Shown here in pieces: positions 24,999 to 35,839 of a stretch of DNA of 64,000 nucleotides. Under the pieces are notes generated by a model, which made no database searches, was not told the origin of the DNA, and was given only the letters and a program-made list of their open reading frames with translations. Every line of letters begins with the position of its first letter. The first letter of the stretch is position 1. The DNA comes from Thysanoteuthis rhombus. Taxonomy: Eukaryota; Mollusca; Cephalopoda; Oegopsida; Thysanoteuthidae. The translations under genes were made by a program, and so were the position numbers. The DNA lies in assembly GCA_963457665.1 (NCBI GenBank), contig OY735231.1:38936406-39000405 (forward strand), written 5' to 3'.

Positions 24999-25229
24999 TA
25001 TATATATATATATATATATTCTTTTTCCTCTTTCCAGCAACAACTTCATGTGTTTTATCAGCTAAAATCTTGAATGGCTATGTGTGACAAGCATCATGAA
25101 ATTCCAAGATCCTCCCTGTTGCCCCTAACAGACAAACCTTACGCTCTGACGCCTGTGATAAAAGCCGGTGGGATTGAGCAATTTCCCAACACATCCATAT
25201 GCAATTAAGTCCTACATTAACACGAGATT

Positions 25230-25770
25230 GTTTTTCATATTTGCCTCCGTGAAGAGACAAATATGTTAAATGTGACACGAGGTCGCGAAGTGGAGACCCA
25301 CACACTTTTGTATGATGGGTGTGTCTAGAAATTGTCCCCATTCCAGTGGCTTTTATTTCCCCAAACCATAACCATGGGCATCTGCTAGGTGGACAAACGG
25401 GGCATATGTCCCCCTCCCCTGGACCAGACCTTCTCCCTGAGAGCGAGGGTGTTTACAAATTGGAACCTTATAGCCAATAAAGGATTATGGTGAAGTACAA
25501 TGGTTTTACGTAAGCCAAACTTTATGTGCCGGTATAAAAAGGTTTTATTCTCTGCTGGTAAAAGGTTTGCCGTTAAGATATATCCCGAATATATCCTTTT
25601 GCCCTCCGTACAAGTGGCAGCGAACGTCAATGGCTTGATGTCCTATGTTCAAAAAAGACCTTGAGTCATATTTGCCTTCGTGGAGAGACGAATAAATATA
25701 TTTAATGTGACACGAGGTCGTAAAATGGAGACACACACACCTTTGTATGATGGGTATGTCCAGAAATGAG
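25230..25770 (+). repeat. Local direct duplication (two ~110-bp copies, 430 bp apart)
   Basis: 25230-25340 and 25660-25770 share CATATTTGCC, AATGTGACACGAGGTCG, TGGAGAC and TTTGTATGATGGGT with scattered differences. Confidence 0.7.
25385..25630 (-). repeat. Repeat C, copy 1, with an open frame shared with 39.2 kb
   Basis: The minus-strand frame reads RIYSGYILTANLLPAENK and continues with YRHIKFGLRKTI. The plus strand at 39155-39385 reads DIYSEYILAAALLPAKND then YGHIELELHKTI in the same relative frame. About 75 codons stay open in both. I recognise no domain. It is either the edge of an unclassified transposon ORF or a non-coding repeat with a frame open by chance. Confidence 0.5.
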
Positions 25771-25831
25771 CCCGTCATGCTGGCTTTTGTCGTTAGTGTC
25801 ACGGCTTACCTCTAACCCTACCCATCTAGTA

Positions 25832-26610
25832 TTATGGGAATGTGCTACCTAGGAGATGGGTCTCCTGACAGGTTAGGGTTAGGGGTACGCCCTGACGCCA
25901 ACGGCAAATGCAATTTTTGCACATAACAATTAATGAATACAAAGAATGACCTAGTGTCAAATTTTGCCTTCTTGCTGAGGTAACTGAATACCTTTCCAGT
26001 GCACTAAACTTGAACTGCCAATAAAACTCTAAAGAAACTCCCAGATCAGGCTCGCCAAAAAACAAACTCAGAAGAAAAGAAAGAAAAAAATTTAATAAAG
26101 ATATAGTTTAAATATAAACATAACTGCATTTTACTTACATGAATATGTAGATCACTATAATTACTCTTGCCCTCCCCCACGTTCTCCTTGCTCGAGTAAA
26201 CGATTTGTTATTATTGATATAAAGACTTTGACGATGTCTTGACAAAATTCTATATTAGAAAATCACCACCGATATCAAAGGTCAGAGGAAGAAACTTATT
26301 TTTATCAAAAATAACTTATTTCAGCACAAAATAAACTCACACACTTACTCTTTTCTTCTTTTAGTTTCAAACGATAACTATTCCGTGATGTATTATTCAT
26401 TATTATATAATAACAGCCTATCCCATTTTAATACAACTCTGAAATTGTTTTTCAGCTTGTTTATCTATTTGACATGGACCAATCGATTACAACCTTCAGA
26501 TTGTAACAGGAATCGGGCGAAATAAATATATACAACGATACATTTATACAATTAAATATACTAATTTGCATACATGGCTTGTATATAGATACGTACGTCA
26601 TTTTCAAGAA
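25832..26610. other. No feature seen
   Basis: Short ORFs on the minus strand lack recognisable motifs. GGTTAGGGTTAGGGG at 25875 is a two-unit telomere-like word, not an array. Confidence 0.4.
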
Positions 26611-26615
26611 TGTAT

Positions 26616-27975
26616 TTGTTTGAGACCAGCTGGGATACCTGGCGTTGCCTGGGAAAGAAAACCTTGAATATAGGAACACTAGAAATCAAATGATATTCTA
26701 TGGAGATTCCAAAAAATTACAAAAAAGGGTCCGGGTGCCTAACCGGTGGAATTCTAAAAACGGAAAAAGAATTTTTCGGATGAAATAGTTGGTGCTATAA
26801 GCAAAGAGTTCGTTATCTATGTGGAACTATCATTTAGAAAAAAATGCTGGTTTGATGGGAATTGGGTTTATTTACGATTTAACTGTAAATCAGTTTGCCG
26901 AACGGAAAGCACAAGTACACATTTCTAGCGGTAACAGAGGTTTGATTGAAAGCAGCTACAAATTAATCGGGAGGAAACCATTGATACGTTCTTTGGCCTC
27001 CGTATTTGAAACACCTTTCAACCCAAGAAAACGCCAAGAGAAAGAAAGCAGAAGGGAAATAGTAGTCGTAAGTGAAGAATAATGGTTTATAGTATTTCAT
27101 CTTAAAAGTAGAGAATAAGATACAGATGGTCCTTCAATTACGTGAACATTAAACCCGTAATTTAACTTTTCATCTGTGATGAATGAAATTACGGACTTAT
27201 ATAATATAATTAAATATAACCAGGAGAAAATTATTAATACGTTTTCACGCCTTCATTGTGAAAACAAATTTTAACCTAAGAAAACAACAAAAGAAAAAAA
27301 TCCCAAGGAAATAACAGAAAAAAAATGAAAAATTATATTTCAGAATATTTCATGTTAAAAGCAAATGATAAAATATGGTCGTCCCTCCTAATTCGTGGGG
27401 AGCATACCTGTATTTATACATATAAAGTGTCTATTCTAAATAAAATTACGTATATATTGAAGTCGTAGTGTTCTATATACATAAAGCCCAAAGGATAAAC
27501 TTAACGTTTATTTTTAGTAGTCTTTCACTGCAGCCGGCAAATTTAAAAACAAATAACCTGCTCGTATTTTTAAAAAAGGGAAAGAAAGCGTGATAACCGA
27601 CCACGCTTTCTGTTATTAAGTTTGAATAAGGTAAGGAAAGGCATTTGATTTGACAACAGCATTATTACTACTACTTAACACTGTTGAAGATTTATGAAAA
27701 AATGGATATGAGGAAAACCCGACAAAAAAATGAATGTTTTGACCATTCATGAGAATAACAGGAATCCTGGTATGAAAATTAATTTTCTGATGTATAAAAG
27801 ATTGGCTAGAGAATGACTTCGAATGAGCTCGAAGTTTGGTCTGTATAGGAAATCGATTTCTATCGATCCTCCATACCAAATATTAGGTCAATCAGCCCTG
27901 TAGTTTTAGCTGAGAAGAGGCACGACGAAAAAAGAAAAAAACAAAAGGCTTAACAATTAGTATAGATGTGAGAAA
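26616..27975 (+). mobile_element. Second TAGCTGGG-type element with an internal duplication
   Basis: Opens ACCAGCTGGGATACCTGGCG, then TTGCCTGGGAAAG, related to the end of the 24-kb element. Near the right end GTCAATCAGCCCTGTAGTTT, AGCTGAGAAG and a terminal ATTAGTATAGATG resemble 3' ends common to dispersed invertebrate repeats. Inside, 26978-27163 and 27225-27400 are diverged tandem copies (shared TTGATACGTT/TTAATACGTT, AACCYAAGAAAAC and ATATTTCAT). No transposase frame was seen; class unresolved. Confidence 0.4.
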
Positions 27976-28015
27976 AACGTTGATTATAACTAATTTCTAA
28001 TTATGTGCCCCTCTC

Positions 28016-28105
28016 CAATTCGGGCATAACGTTAAATTACGGGCAAATCAGTTAATTCGGGCAAATCAGTGTAATTCGAACAAAACCGTGGAAATTTTCG
28101 GGCAA
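28016..28105 (+). repeat. Short minisatellite, ~19-bp unit
   Basis: About four diverged units of AATTCGGGCAAATCAGTGT. Confidence 0.7.
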
Positions 28106-28383
28106 GCTAAGCGTTTTGGCCCCCTTATTGTTGCCAGAAATCTAAATGGTTCGTGAAAAATCTAGATCATAGGGAGAATAGGGAACATAGCATTAGCGGC
28201 CTTGCATTAAACAAATATGGTCAAGAGCATATCCTAATGATCTTGACCACTTTGACAAAGGTCAGTTGAACTAGGCAATTTCTTGACTAACTTACACAAA
28301 AGAGTGTGGATTTTATAGTAAAAACGACTTTGTGTCATCCACGTCCTCGATAGGGAGGGACAAATAAACAGTACCTATCATAG

Positions 28384-28665
28384 CTAATGATTTGTGATCC
28401 ATTCCTGGTTGGAACCTTGTGGAATGAGAAGAGAAGCCTTGTTTCTGGAGATCTGTCTCCCATCCAGTACCTCCCCACTGCACACCATATTGCCGGTCAC
28501 GTAAGCCGATAGAACTAGGAAATATCTGGACACTCTTATCACGGAAAAGCGTATGGGTCCAAGCGGCATATCCAGAGATTCAGGGCCCAGGTCTTTGTTC
28601 TTTAGGGACCTACTACATCCAACAATTACTGCAGAGGTGGTTCCCAACCTCAGCACCGCAGACAT
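28384..28665 (-). other. Unassigned 93-codon open frame
   Basis: Opens MSAVLRLGTTSAVIVGC and ends QGSNQEWITNH. Composition is protein-like, but no domain is recognised, no splice or promoter signal stands out, and the surroundings are repeats. More likely a repeat fragment than a gene. Confidence 0.15.
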
Positions 28666-29017
28666 TTTATAATGTTTGTAAAAATGCAGTACGTGAATTG
28701 CTTGCCATTAAACTTTTCCCCCCAATTGTGGTATGGGGGGGGGACACCCCTAGTGGACCCCCCCCCATTAGAAAAGACCATGTATCAACGTATCAAATTT
28801 TGACCTTGAGAGAAAACATGAATCCTACTTTCACGATGTTCCCGACTCTTCATACATCTGGCTGGAGGCATTATTACATTTTAGATATTAATTCAAAGTG
28901 AAAAATATTTCGCACTCTCGCCAAGCCTTTACGATTTGTTGAATTCGGAACATCTATGTGACGTCATGCTGTAAGATTACCATCAAAACTCAATAAAGCC
29001 CGTCGACTGACTGACTT

Positions 29018-29405
29018 CTTTTGGCAGCTCGTCGTGTTGGGGCGATCAATTAAAAAATGGAAAAGGGGTTATTTATACGGAAAGATACTTCTTGCCATTT
29101 TTCGGGCATTGATTACTAAACAAGTCTGAATTTCCAGAAAACAAACGTAAATGTTGCTGGACACAAATAAAGAGATCAATTTTGCATTAACATTAAAAAC
29201 TTATTCAGGAGGGGAGTTTAAAAAACAACTCTTTTCCAGACATAATAAGGAATGAATGTTCATTTCCAGCCGGACAGCTCCATCGGTGTGACTTGTACTC
29301 ACGATGCGTACCAACCAGCCAGCCAGCTAAATAGCCGGACCAACTAAGAAACTGAAGAAACCTAAGTTGACAGTATTGGTGACAGTTTTAGTGTACGGTT
29401 TCTAA
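29018..29405 (+). mobile_element. MITE-like repeat A, copy 3
   Basis: Full-length-like: TTGGCAGCTCGTCGTGTTGG, GGCGATCAATTAAAA, AAACTGAAGAAACCTAAGTT and the end ACGGTTTCTAATC. Non-coding. Confidence 0.65.
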
Positions 29406-29992
29406 TCATACTTTTTGTCGAGTGTATAAAGGTTCTAAAAACACTTAAGGTCGTATCATCTAACGCGTTCAGTTCTGAGGGAGGTTAAGTAACGTTTTCG
29501 ATGTTTCACCTGTTAAACGCGAAAAGCTGATAATAATTCCAAGAATGTTTTAAATCTATGTTATAATGATCCGACTTTTGTGAGTTGGTTTATGAATTGA
29601 TACATAACAAACCAAAAACTGCACATCGTAATGCAGTTTTTGTTAGAATAATTCCGTTAAAATACAGCAACTGCGAGCAATCTCTAGTTATGTACAAATT
29701 GAAAAAAAAATGGTTGTCCAAGGGAGGTAAATCTAGCTCTATTATCTGTTGGTAACTGAGTCATTTTCATAAATTTTCCTAGTAAGAAAAGGAGAGGGAT
29801 AAGCGGGGAAATATCCTTGACTTATCTGCACTCTTTTTCGCCGACGATAGTGGCATGCCAGTGACGATACTTCAACAATAATCTTATTGGTAATGAGGCA
29901 TTTATTTGCAACTAATTATTACATCAATTTTATGAATAGGAAATGATTTTATATTGAGCAGAGACCGTCGACACACAAACACATATACATAA

Positions 29993-29998
<6 letters not shown>

Positions 29999-30038
<40 letters not shown>
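29999..30038. repeat. (TG)n microsatellite
   Basis: About 19 TG units directly after an ATATAT word. Confidence 0.9.
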
Positions 30039-30040
<2 letters not shown>

Positions 30041-30340
30041 TAATTATGAATATAAGGGTATGGAGTGATAGTTTATCTGACAAATTTGTGAGTAAAATGA
30101 CATTTCAAGACAAATGACACTCACTTTAGGTTAAACTCAGTGTTGGTATGTGTGTCAGGACCTTATCACAACTTAGGGTCGTGGCATACATATCAGCAAG
30201 CATGAACAGGTTTCGGCAAACTATCTTGGAGGCGGTCCACGTACGCATTTTTACGTCTTCTGGGCCAAAGCGATTAAAAAATGAAACAATGATCGTACAT
30301 GGTTATAGAGACTTGTTTTTATTTTTTTTATTTATTCATC

Positions 30341-30417
<77 letters not shown>
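30341..30417. repeat. (TTA)n array, left flank of the LINE
   Basis: About 25 uninterrupted TTA units touching the 3' end of the minus-strand LINE; read on the LINE sense strand it is (TAA)n. Confidence 0.95.
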
Positions 30418-30418
<1 letters not shown>

Positions 30419-30420
<2 letters not shown>

Positions 30421-31870
30421 GTTGTCTGGTGGTCACAGCTGGAGGGTGAGAGACAGCATGTCTCCTCAGGTTTCCAGCCCTCCTCTCCACACTCTCACAG
30501 TCCACAGTGGTGATATGGTTTACAGTTTCACACCGGTTGCCCGATGGTTCTCGCTGAAGGCGGAGTGACAGTAGGTCTCCTCATGTCTTCAGCCCTCCAC
30601 TAATCTTATCTCTCTTTCACCTATCTCAGCAACTTTTTTTATTGTTTTGTTTTTGTTTTTGTTTTTTCTTTTTCTCTGTCAGGCCACTGCTAACAACTGG
30701 GGTCGTAGATCTCATATTTCTAGCCTTTTCCTCTGTATTCGTACAGTCCCTAGCAGTGCTGTTATCTGCACTATCTCTTTCTTTTATCCCTAGTTCCTCA
30801 AGGTTCGCCTTAAGTGTCTTTGGCACGGTTCTGAGTGCACATATTATTACTGGTACTACCCCAACCTTCATGTCCCACATCTTCTTCAGTTCTCTTACCA
30901 GATCCTGGTATTTTTCCTGATTTTCACTCTCTTTTTTCTTAACTCTGTGGTCCGCAGGCACAGACACGTCTATTATTTGGCAGGTTTTCCTCTTCTTGAC
31001 CACGATCACTAGGTCTGGTTTGGATTGAGTGGTCAGTTTGAATGTCATTGTTCCAAAGTAATTTGTGGTTTCCATTCGCCCGGGCTGTCCTCGGTTTGTG
31101 CTGGTACCACTTTTCCGCATGGTTAAATCCCATTTGTTTACTCAGTTCCCAGTGTATCCCCGTTGCTACTCTATCATGTCTATGTTTATACTTCTTCTGG
31201 GCTAGTTAACTACATTTACTACTCATGTGGTTTTGCGATCTCTTCTCTTTCACCACTCAGGCGGCACTTGCTGTTTGTCTGTATTCTGTCGATTTTTGTT
31301 CTGATATTGTTTGTTCTGATGCGTTTGTTTGTGGCTACCATGATGAGCGCCTTTTTGTAGCCATGTCCATGATCTCTCGTCTGCAACATCCTGTATCTGT
31401 CTTTTAGATTCTCCGTGTGGTTTCTTCTGTTCCCATTTTTCTCTCCTTGTTTGCTGTGCTGCTCCACTGTTTTTGATTTTTTTTGTTGTTCGTTGCGCTG
31501 CTTCAGGCACCGTTTATGATGTCTTCAAATATTTTTTTAGACCTGCTTTGGTCCTCTGGACACAGTCCTCTATGCTGATGAGCCCTCTGTCACCTTTTTT
31601 TTCTTTTCACGTACAGTCTATCCGTGTCATTTCTGGGGTATAAGGCTTTGTGCATTGTCATAAGCATCTTTGTTCGCCTGTCCATTGACTGGAGTTTTTC
31701 CTTTGTCCATCCTAGGAATTGTCCAGTGTATCTTACAACTGATACGGCCCAGGTGTTCATTCCTTTTATAAGGCACCTGCTGTTTAGTTTGATCTCTAAG
31801 ATTTTCCTCATCCTAGTAAGATATTATCTTCTTATTTCTATCTTCATTTCTTCCTGTTTTATCATATCAT
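30419..31870 (-). pseudogene. 5'-truncated LINE with restriction-like endonuclease domain (R4/Dong-like)
   Basis: Minus-strand fragments in order: the end of the reverse transcriptase region (NTWAVSVVRYTGQFLGWTKE, RRTKMLMTMHKALYP, DRLYVKRK; 31811-31590), then GLISIEDCVQRTKAG near 31560, a degraded zinc-knuckle region, LAQKKYKHRHDRVATGIHWE near 31180, WYQHKP, and finally KPDLVIVVKKRKTCQIID (about 31020-30965). The last fits the K/R-P-D-x(12-14)-D/E catalytic pattern of restriction-like endonucleases in R2/R4/NeSL-type LINEs, here PD-x14-D, and is followed by VPADHRVKKKESENQEKYQD. The longest frame (164 codons, 31120-30626) carries this domain. At least two frameshifts and in-frame stops break the upstream part. 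The 3' UTR (30626-30419) holds two diverged ~70-bp direct repeats and ends at (TAA)n. Confidence 0.75.
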
Positions 31871-31908
31871 TTCTTCTTCTTCTTCTTCTTCTTCTTCTTC
31901 TTCTTCTG

Positions 31909-31985
<77 letters not shown>
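31871..31985. repeat. (TTC)n-(ATT)n compound array, right flank of the LINE
   Basis: (TTC)n at 31871-31907 and about 25 ATT units at 31909-31984 lie directly upstream (minus sense) of the truncated LINE body, mirroring the array on its 3' side. Confidence 0.95.
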
Positions 31986-31987
<2 letters not shown>

Positions 31988-32469
31988 TAATGCTTTTCAT
32001 TGTAGGAATATATACGTACATACATTTTCATATACTATTGATCAATGGGAACTACGGAATTCTTCTGGGGGGGGGCAAAATATCGTCAAATTGTGGTTCA
32101 AATTTTGAGTATATTGATTAAATATCAGGAATGCGTAGTATTGAAAAGATTAAGCTATAAAACATTGATTCGCTTGAGGCTATTGCAAAAAAGGAGACTT
32201 TTGTTCTATTTTTCGATGCTGAATTTTAATACCTAATATCCCAATATCGATAGAAAAACAAAGAATTTAGGTTTGCAACGTCACATTTTCAATGGAACTC
32301 GACCGGATGCGGATCGTATTTTGACCGCATGCTGTAGTTTGTCGACTCCTGTTATGGAATAACAAAAAGGCGATATTATTTATTACGTTGATAAAATACG
32401 ATGCATCCTTACCGAATCGAGGGGCGGTAAAGCTCCGATGGATAATCTATCAGTATATTACTAGTTGTT

Positions 32470-32600
32470 ACTAGTCTTAGTACATCATTGATGAGTTCTA
32501 AGTCCGATGCTCGATGGATCGGTCACACCTATGGTCTTGTGCCTGACTAAACTTAGTAAATAATCATTGCATTGATAAATGAATGTGTATTAAATTTTGG
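32470..32600 (+). repeat. SINE-tail-like repeat D, copy 1
   Basis: GTGCCTGACTAAACTTAGTAAATAA is shared in diverged form at 44105 (CTAAGCTCAGTAAATA) and 48430 (CTAGGCTTAGTAAATAA), consistent with tails of a tRNA-headed SINE. Confidence 0.35.
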
Positions 32601-32860
32601 AATATCTGAGCTTCTTTCTGGGTTTATATATATTTATTCAAAATAATTACGAAAATATCTAAATTGATCAAAGTATTTTCGATCAGTAGTTTTGAAAGTT
32701 AAGTAATGGGGCCCCTAACAAGAAAAATGGGCGGACTTGCACCTTTCTCAAGAGTATTGGTGAATGTAAACAATTTCAGCCCTAGTCTTGACTCGCCGAT
32801 TCCATTTTCCGTGTCACTAACCGTTAAGTCACCTGCACCTCCATTCAAGAAGAACGGATC

Positions 32861-33240
32861 TGGTTAGTCACTCGATAGAAACCGTCACGTAACCAACATC
32901 TTTTGGCATCAACCAGTGTGTGGGTGATCAACTAAAAAATAGGAAAATGGTATGATTGACGAACAAGTTACCCTTCCGCTTTTTATTGGGCAGTGATCAC
33001 AAAACAAGGTCCGAATTTTCAAAAATTAGCAAAAATGCTTGAAATTTACAATGTAGCTTGGACCCCCCCCCCCTACATACATACTAAAAACCTGTTGGTG
33101 GATTCTGAAAGGTTTCTTTTCTAAAGACTTAATAAGGAGTAAATGTCTAAATTTTTTTGTCATTGTTGCAGCTTGTACGTGCGATACATACACACTTAGC
33201 CAAACAGACAGACCAACTTAAAAACTGAAGAAAGCTAAAC
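32861..33240 (+). mobile_element. MITE-like repeat A, copy 4
   Basis: Full-length-like: TGGTTAGTCACTCGATAGAA, GGGTGATCAACTAAAAAAT, CCAACTTAAAAACTGAAGAA. Contains a C9 homopolymer at 33063. Confidence 0.7.
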
Positions 33241-33249
33241 AATAAAACG

Positions 33250-34560
33250 AGACGATGTGTGCCAGGAACTGTTTTATGCATTGCTCAATGAAAAAAGAGA
33301 TAAAAATCATTATTCATCAAGAAATAAGAAATGAAAATTTTGCTTGCGTAAATCAATCACCGAGCAGCGTTACATCAAGTGATGTAGGTACCAAGTTTTT
33401 ATTTATTTATTTATCACTCTCCGGGTTCAAGATAAATTATATGAATCACATCTGCCTCTCAAAAATGGTGGACCATCTCGGTGGCTGAGTTGCATAATCG
33501 ATATTTCTTTTGCCTTATCTCTGATACACGAGGACAGAAGTGCATGTTTAAAAGGAGCCGAACTTTTGGGTGCGTGGAGCGGTCAGCCATAATTATCAGG
33601 TAAAATAATAATCTCAGTTACTTCTCTTCGGTGTTGCCAATTTAGATATTTTATACAAAAAATATATAGACATAATGATGAGCCTCATCTAAACGATTAA
33701 GACAGAAAGCTAAGCTTAGTAAATAAGTCTGGAGAGCAATTTGCTTTGAAGCAAGCCAATGTTGCAGGCTGATTTGCTATTGAAGTGAATTCTATCCTTT
33801 GTAACAAGACACGATCTAGTACTGGAGATAATGGCATGGGTGACTTCGGATGATACTGGAATCCTCGATGGATCTGGAATTTTAAGAGGTTATGCAATAA
33901 GGTTAGAATCTGTAGTCGTCTCCCAAGTAGGAAGCAAAAATGGGAAATTTAAATTAAATGGAGTCTAATCTAACAGCAGGGGAAGATGCGCAGATAGGTC
34001 TAAGGAGATCGTAGAGAGGGTGTGCATAGCGCATCAGAAGACAATGACAGAGACGTCCATAATGGATTGAGCAGCCATTCTTACATTTTCGCATCTTTTG
34101 TTTCACTCTGGCACCGTCTCGTGTTTTTGTAAACAAAGGAGACTCTCTCATTGGTTGACAAAACGAAACAATAAGCAAAACGTTTATTTTCAACACAGCG
34201 TGTTTTGCCTTGTTGTTCCGAAAAAAAAGAAAATGAAATGTAGGAGGAAAATTAAATTCATTTTTACAATGCCAGCAACAATTGAAATTCAAACACTTGC
34301 TTTGCATAATATCTTATCTCCTGACCATTCATAAAATTGGAGGTTTTTGTAAATATCGTTTTTTAACTCTTGTTGAAACAATACAGATGCCATCAAATAC
34401 AAGTAACTTGTAAACAGAGGTAAATAAGCGTCACGGCAATAACCGTTCCTATCACATATCACAAGTTTCTTCTCGTCTCAGAGTTCTTCCAGGTTTTTGC
34501 GAAATAAACTTGCAGGCAACAAGCACCGGGCGTCACTCACTTCATCCTACTGACAGACTT
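33250..34560. other. No feature seen
   Basis: Short ORFs on both strands without recognisable motifs. Confidence 0.4.
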
Positions 34561-34561
<1 letters not shown>

Positions 34562-34594
<33 letters not shown>

Positions 34595-35035
34595 TCTTTT
34601 ATCGTCCGTCGTTGGAGATAGACCTTCATGGGATTCGCTAGACCTCTCTTTTGTGGACGTTGCAGGGTCAACACTTTCTGAACCTGTCCAGTTCTTCTCG
34701 CCAGCTCATATTCTGCCAACCTCGGTTCTGCATTTGATCTCTGAGGATCCATGTTGTGAGCCGTGTTTGAAGTTGTCTGCTATTCTTTCAACGTGACCAG
34801 CCCATTGTCTTTTGAGTTTTCAAATGGATTCAATGATGTCTCGAACTCCTGCTTTTTGTTGCATGATTTTCAGTTTGAGGGCCAGTCTCTTGGTTAGGTT
34901 TCATGTTTCTGCTCCATAGGTGACTATCGAGAGGTACATTGGTTGTATACATCTTTTTTTTTTTTAGAAGTAATGGGATTTCTTTTTTTTTTTTCTTGAA
35001 TATTGAGCTAGCTTTGCCGAAAGCTTGCCAATAAG
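34562..35035 (-). pseudogene. RTE-type LINE 3' fragment, copy 1
   Basis: Minus-strand fossil of an RTE-clade reverse transcriptase C-terminus ending at (CAT)n, the (ATG)n tail of the element. Degraded reading includes MEQKHET, the NPFENSKDNGLVT block and VYLQRRTIKE, the end found in all eight copies. The far end retains a GWxAFGK-type segment near 35020. Stops and frameshifts throughout. Confidence 0.75.
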
Positions 35036-35209
35036 ACTATGATTCTTACTTTACTTGAGCTGCTTTTGGTCTCCCTTAACTTTAATACTACAGGGCTTTT
35101 AGAAGACCTGGAATTGAAAATGCAAATGACAAATAGGTTTACAAGCTTTTGCTTACCATGACTTTGTAGCTTTCACATAGATCTAAATCTTTTAGCACTA
35201 AAGGTATTT

Positions 35210-35835
35210 CATCATCATCATCATCAGTCTTTTAGCGTCCGTCGTTGGACATAGACCTTCCCCAGGATTTGCCACACTTCTCTATCATGGGCGTCACGGA
35301 GCCAGTACTTCCTGAACTTGTCTAGCTCGTCTCTCCATCTAACATTTTGCCGGCCTCAGTTGCACATGTGGTCTCGGGGAATCCATGTTGTGAGTCGTGA
35401 GAACCATACAACGTGCACATGAAAGAATAATGCTGGGCCTCACATGAAGAGACCACAAAACAGCACAGTACACCCGGGAAAAGACAAGAGTTAGAGACAT
35501 CATAGAATCCATAAATAATCTCAAATGGCGGTGGGCTGGCCATGTTGCAAGAATGGCAGACAATCGATGGACATCACGACTCACAAAGGTATTTAAGCTC
35601 TACCAAAGGCTTGCCATCCTAGAATGATTCTTCGCTTGACTTTTTTTTTTGAAGAGTCCATGGAAATTTGTTGTCCTAGGTATATGTAGTGGCTTACTTT
35701 CTCCAGTCTTGTGTTTTCGATCTTGATCACTGTGTGTTCCTTTCCGATATATTTGTGGTACATGACCTTTGTTTTGCTGAAGTTCATGAGAAGGCCAACT
35801 TTATTGCTTTCTTCGTTCAGTTCGTCTCGCATTAG
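35210..35835 (-). pseudogene. RTE-type LINE 3' fragment, copy 2, with internal micro-inversion
   Basis: 35593-35832 (minus) is open for 79 codons and reads MNFSKTKVMYHKYIG, LEKVSHYIYLGQQIS and VKRRIILGWQAFGRA, the classic RTE-clade segment after the YxDD box. 35210-35397 (minus) gives the C-terminal end (WRDELDKFRKYWLRDAHDRE, then KVYVQRRTLKD). The segment between them, 35400-35574, reads on the plus strand (RIMLGLT, RDHKTAQYTREKTRVRDIIE, WRWAGHVARM, RWTSRLT). It has therefore been inverted in place, bounded by GTGAGTCGTG and its complement CACGACTCAC. Confidence 0.85.
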
Positions 35836-35839
35836 TTAA

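Noticed and set aside
25870-25890. Telomere-like GGTTAGGGTTAGGGG
   Set aside because: Only two units; no array or subtelomeric context.
28728-28770. G9/C8 runs as a G-quadruplex or regulatory element
   Set aside because: Single homopolymer runs, not four spaced G tracts; similar runs occur at 9170 and 33063 without context.
30299-30568. ORF with a poly-Y/poly-L run
   Set aside because: Translation of the (TTA)n array.
31624-32121. 165-codon plus-strand ORF with a poly-I run
   Set aside because: Antisense to the LINE fossil plus translation of (TTC)n(ATT)n.
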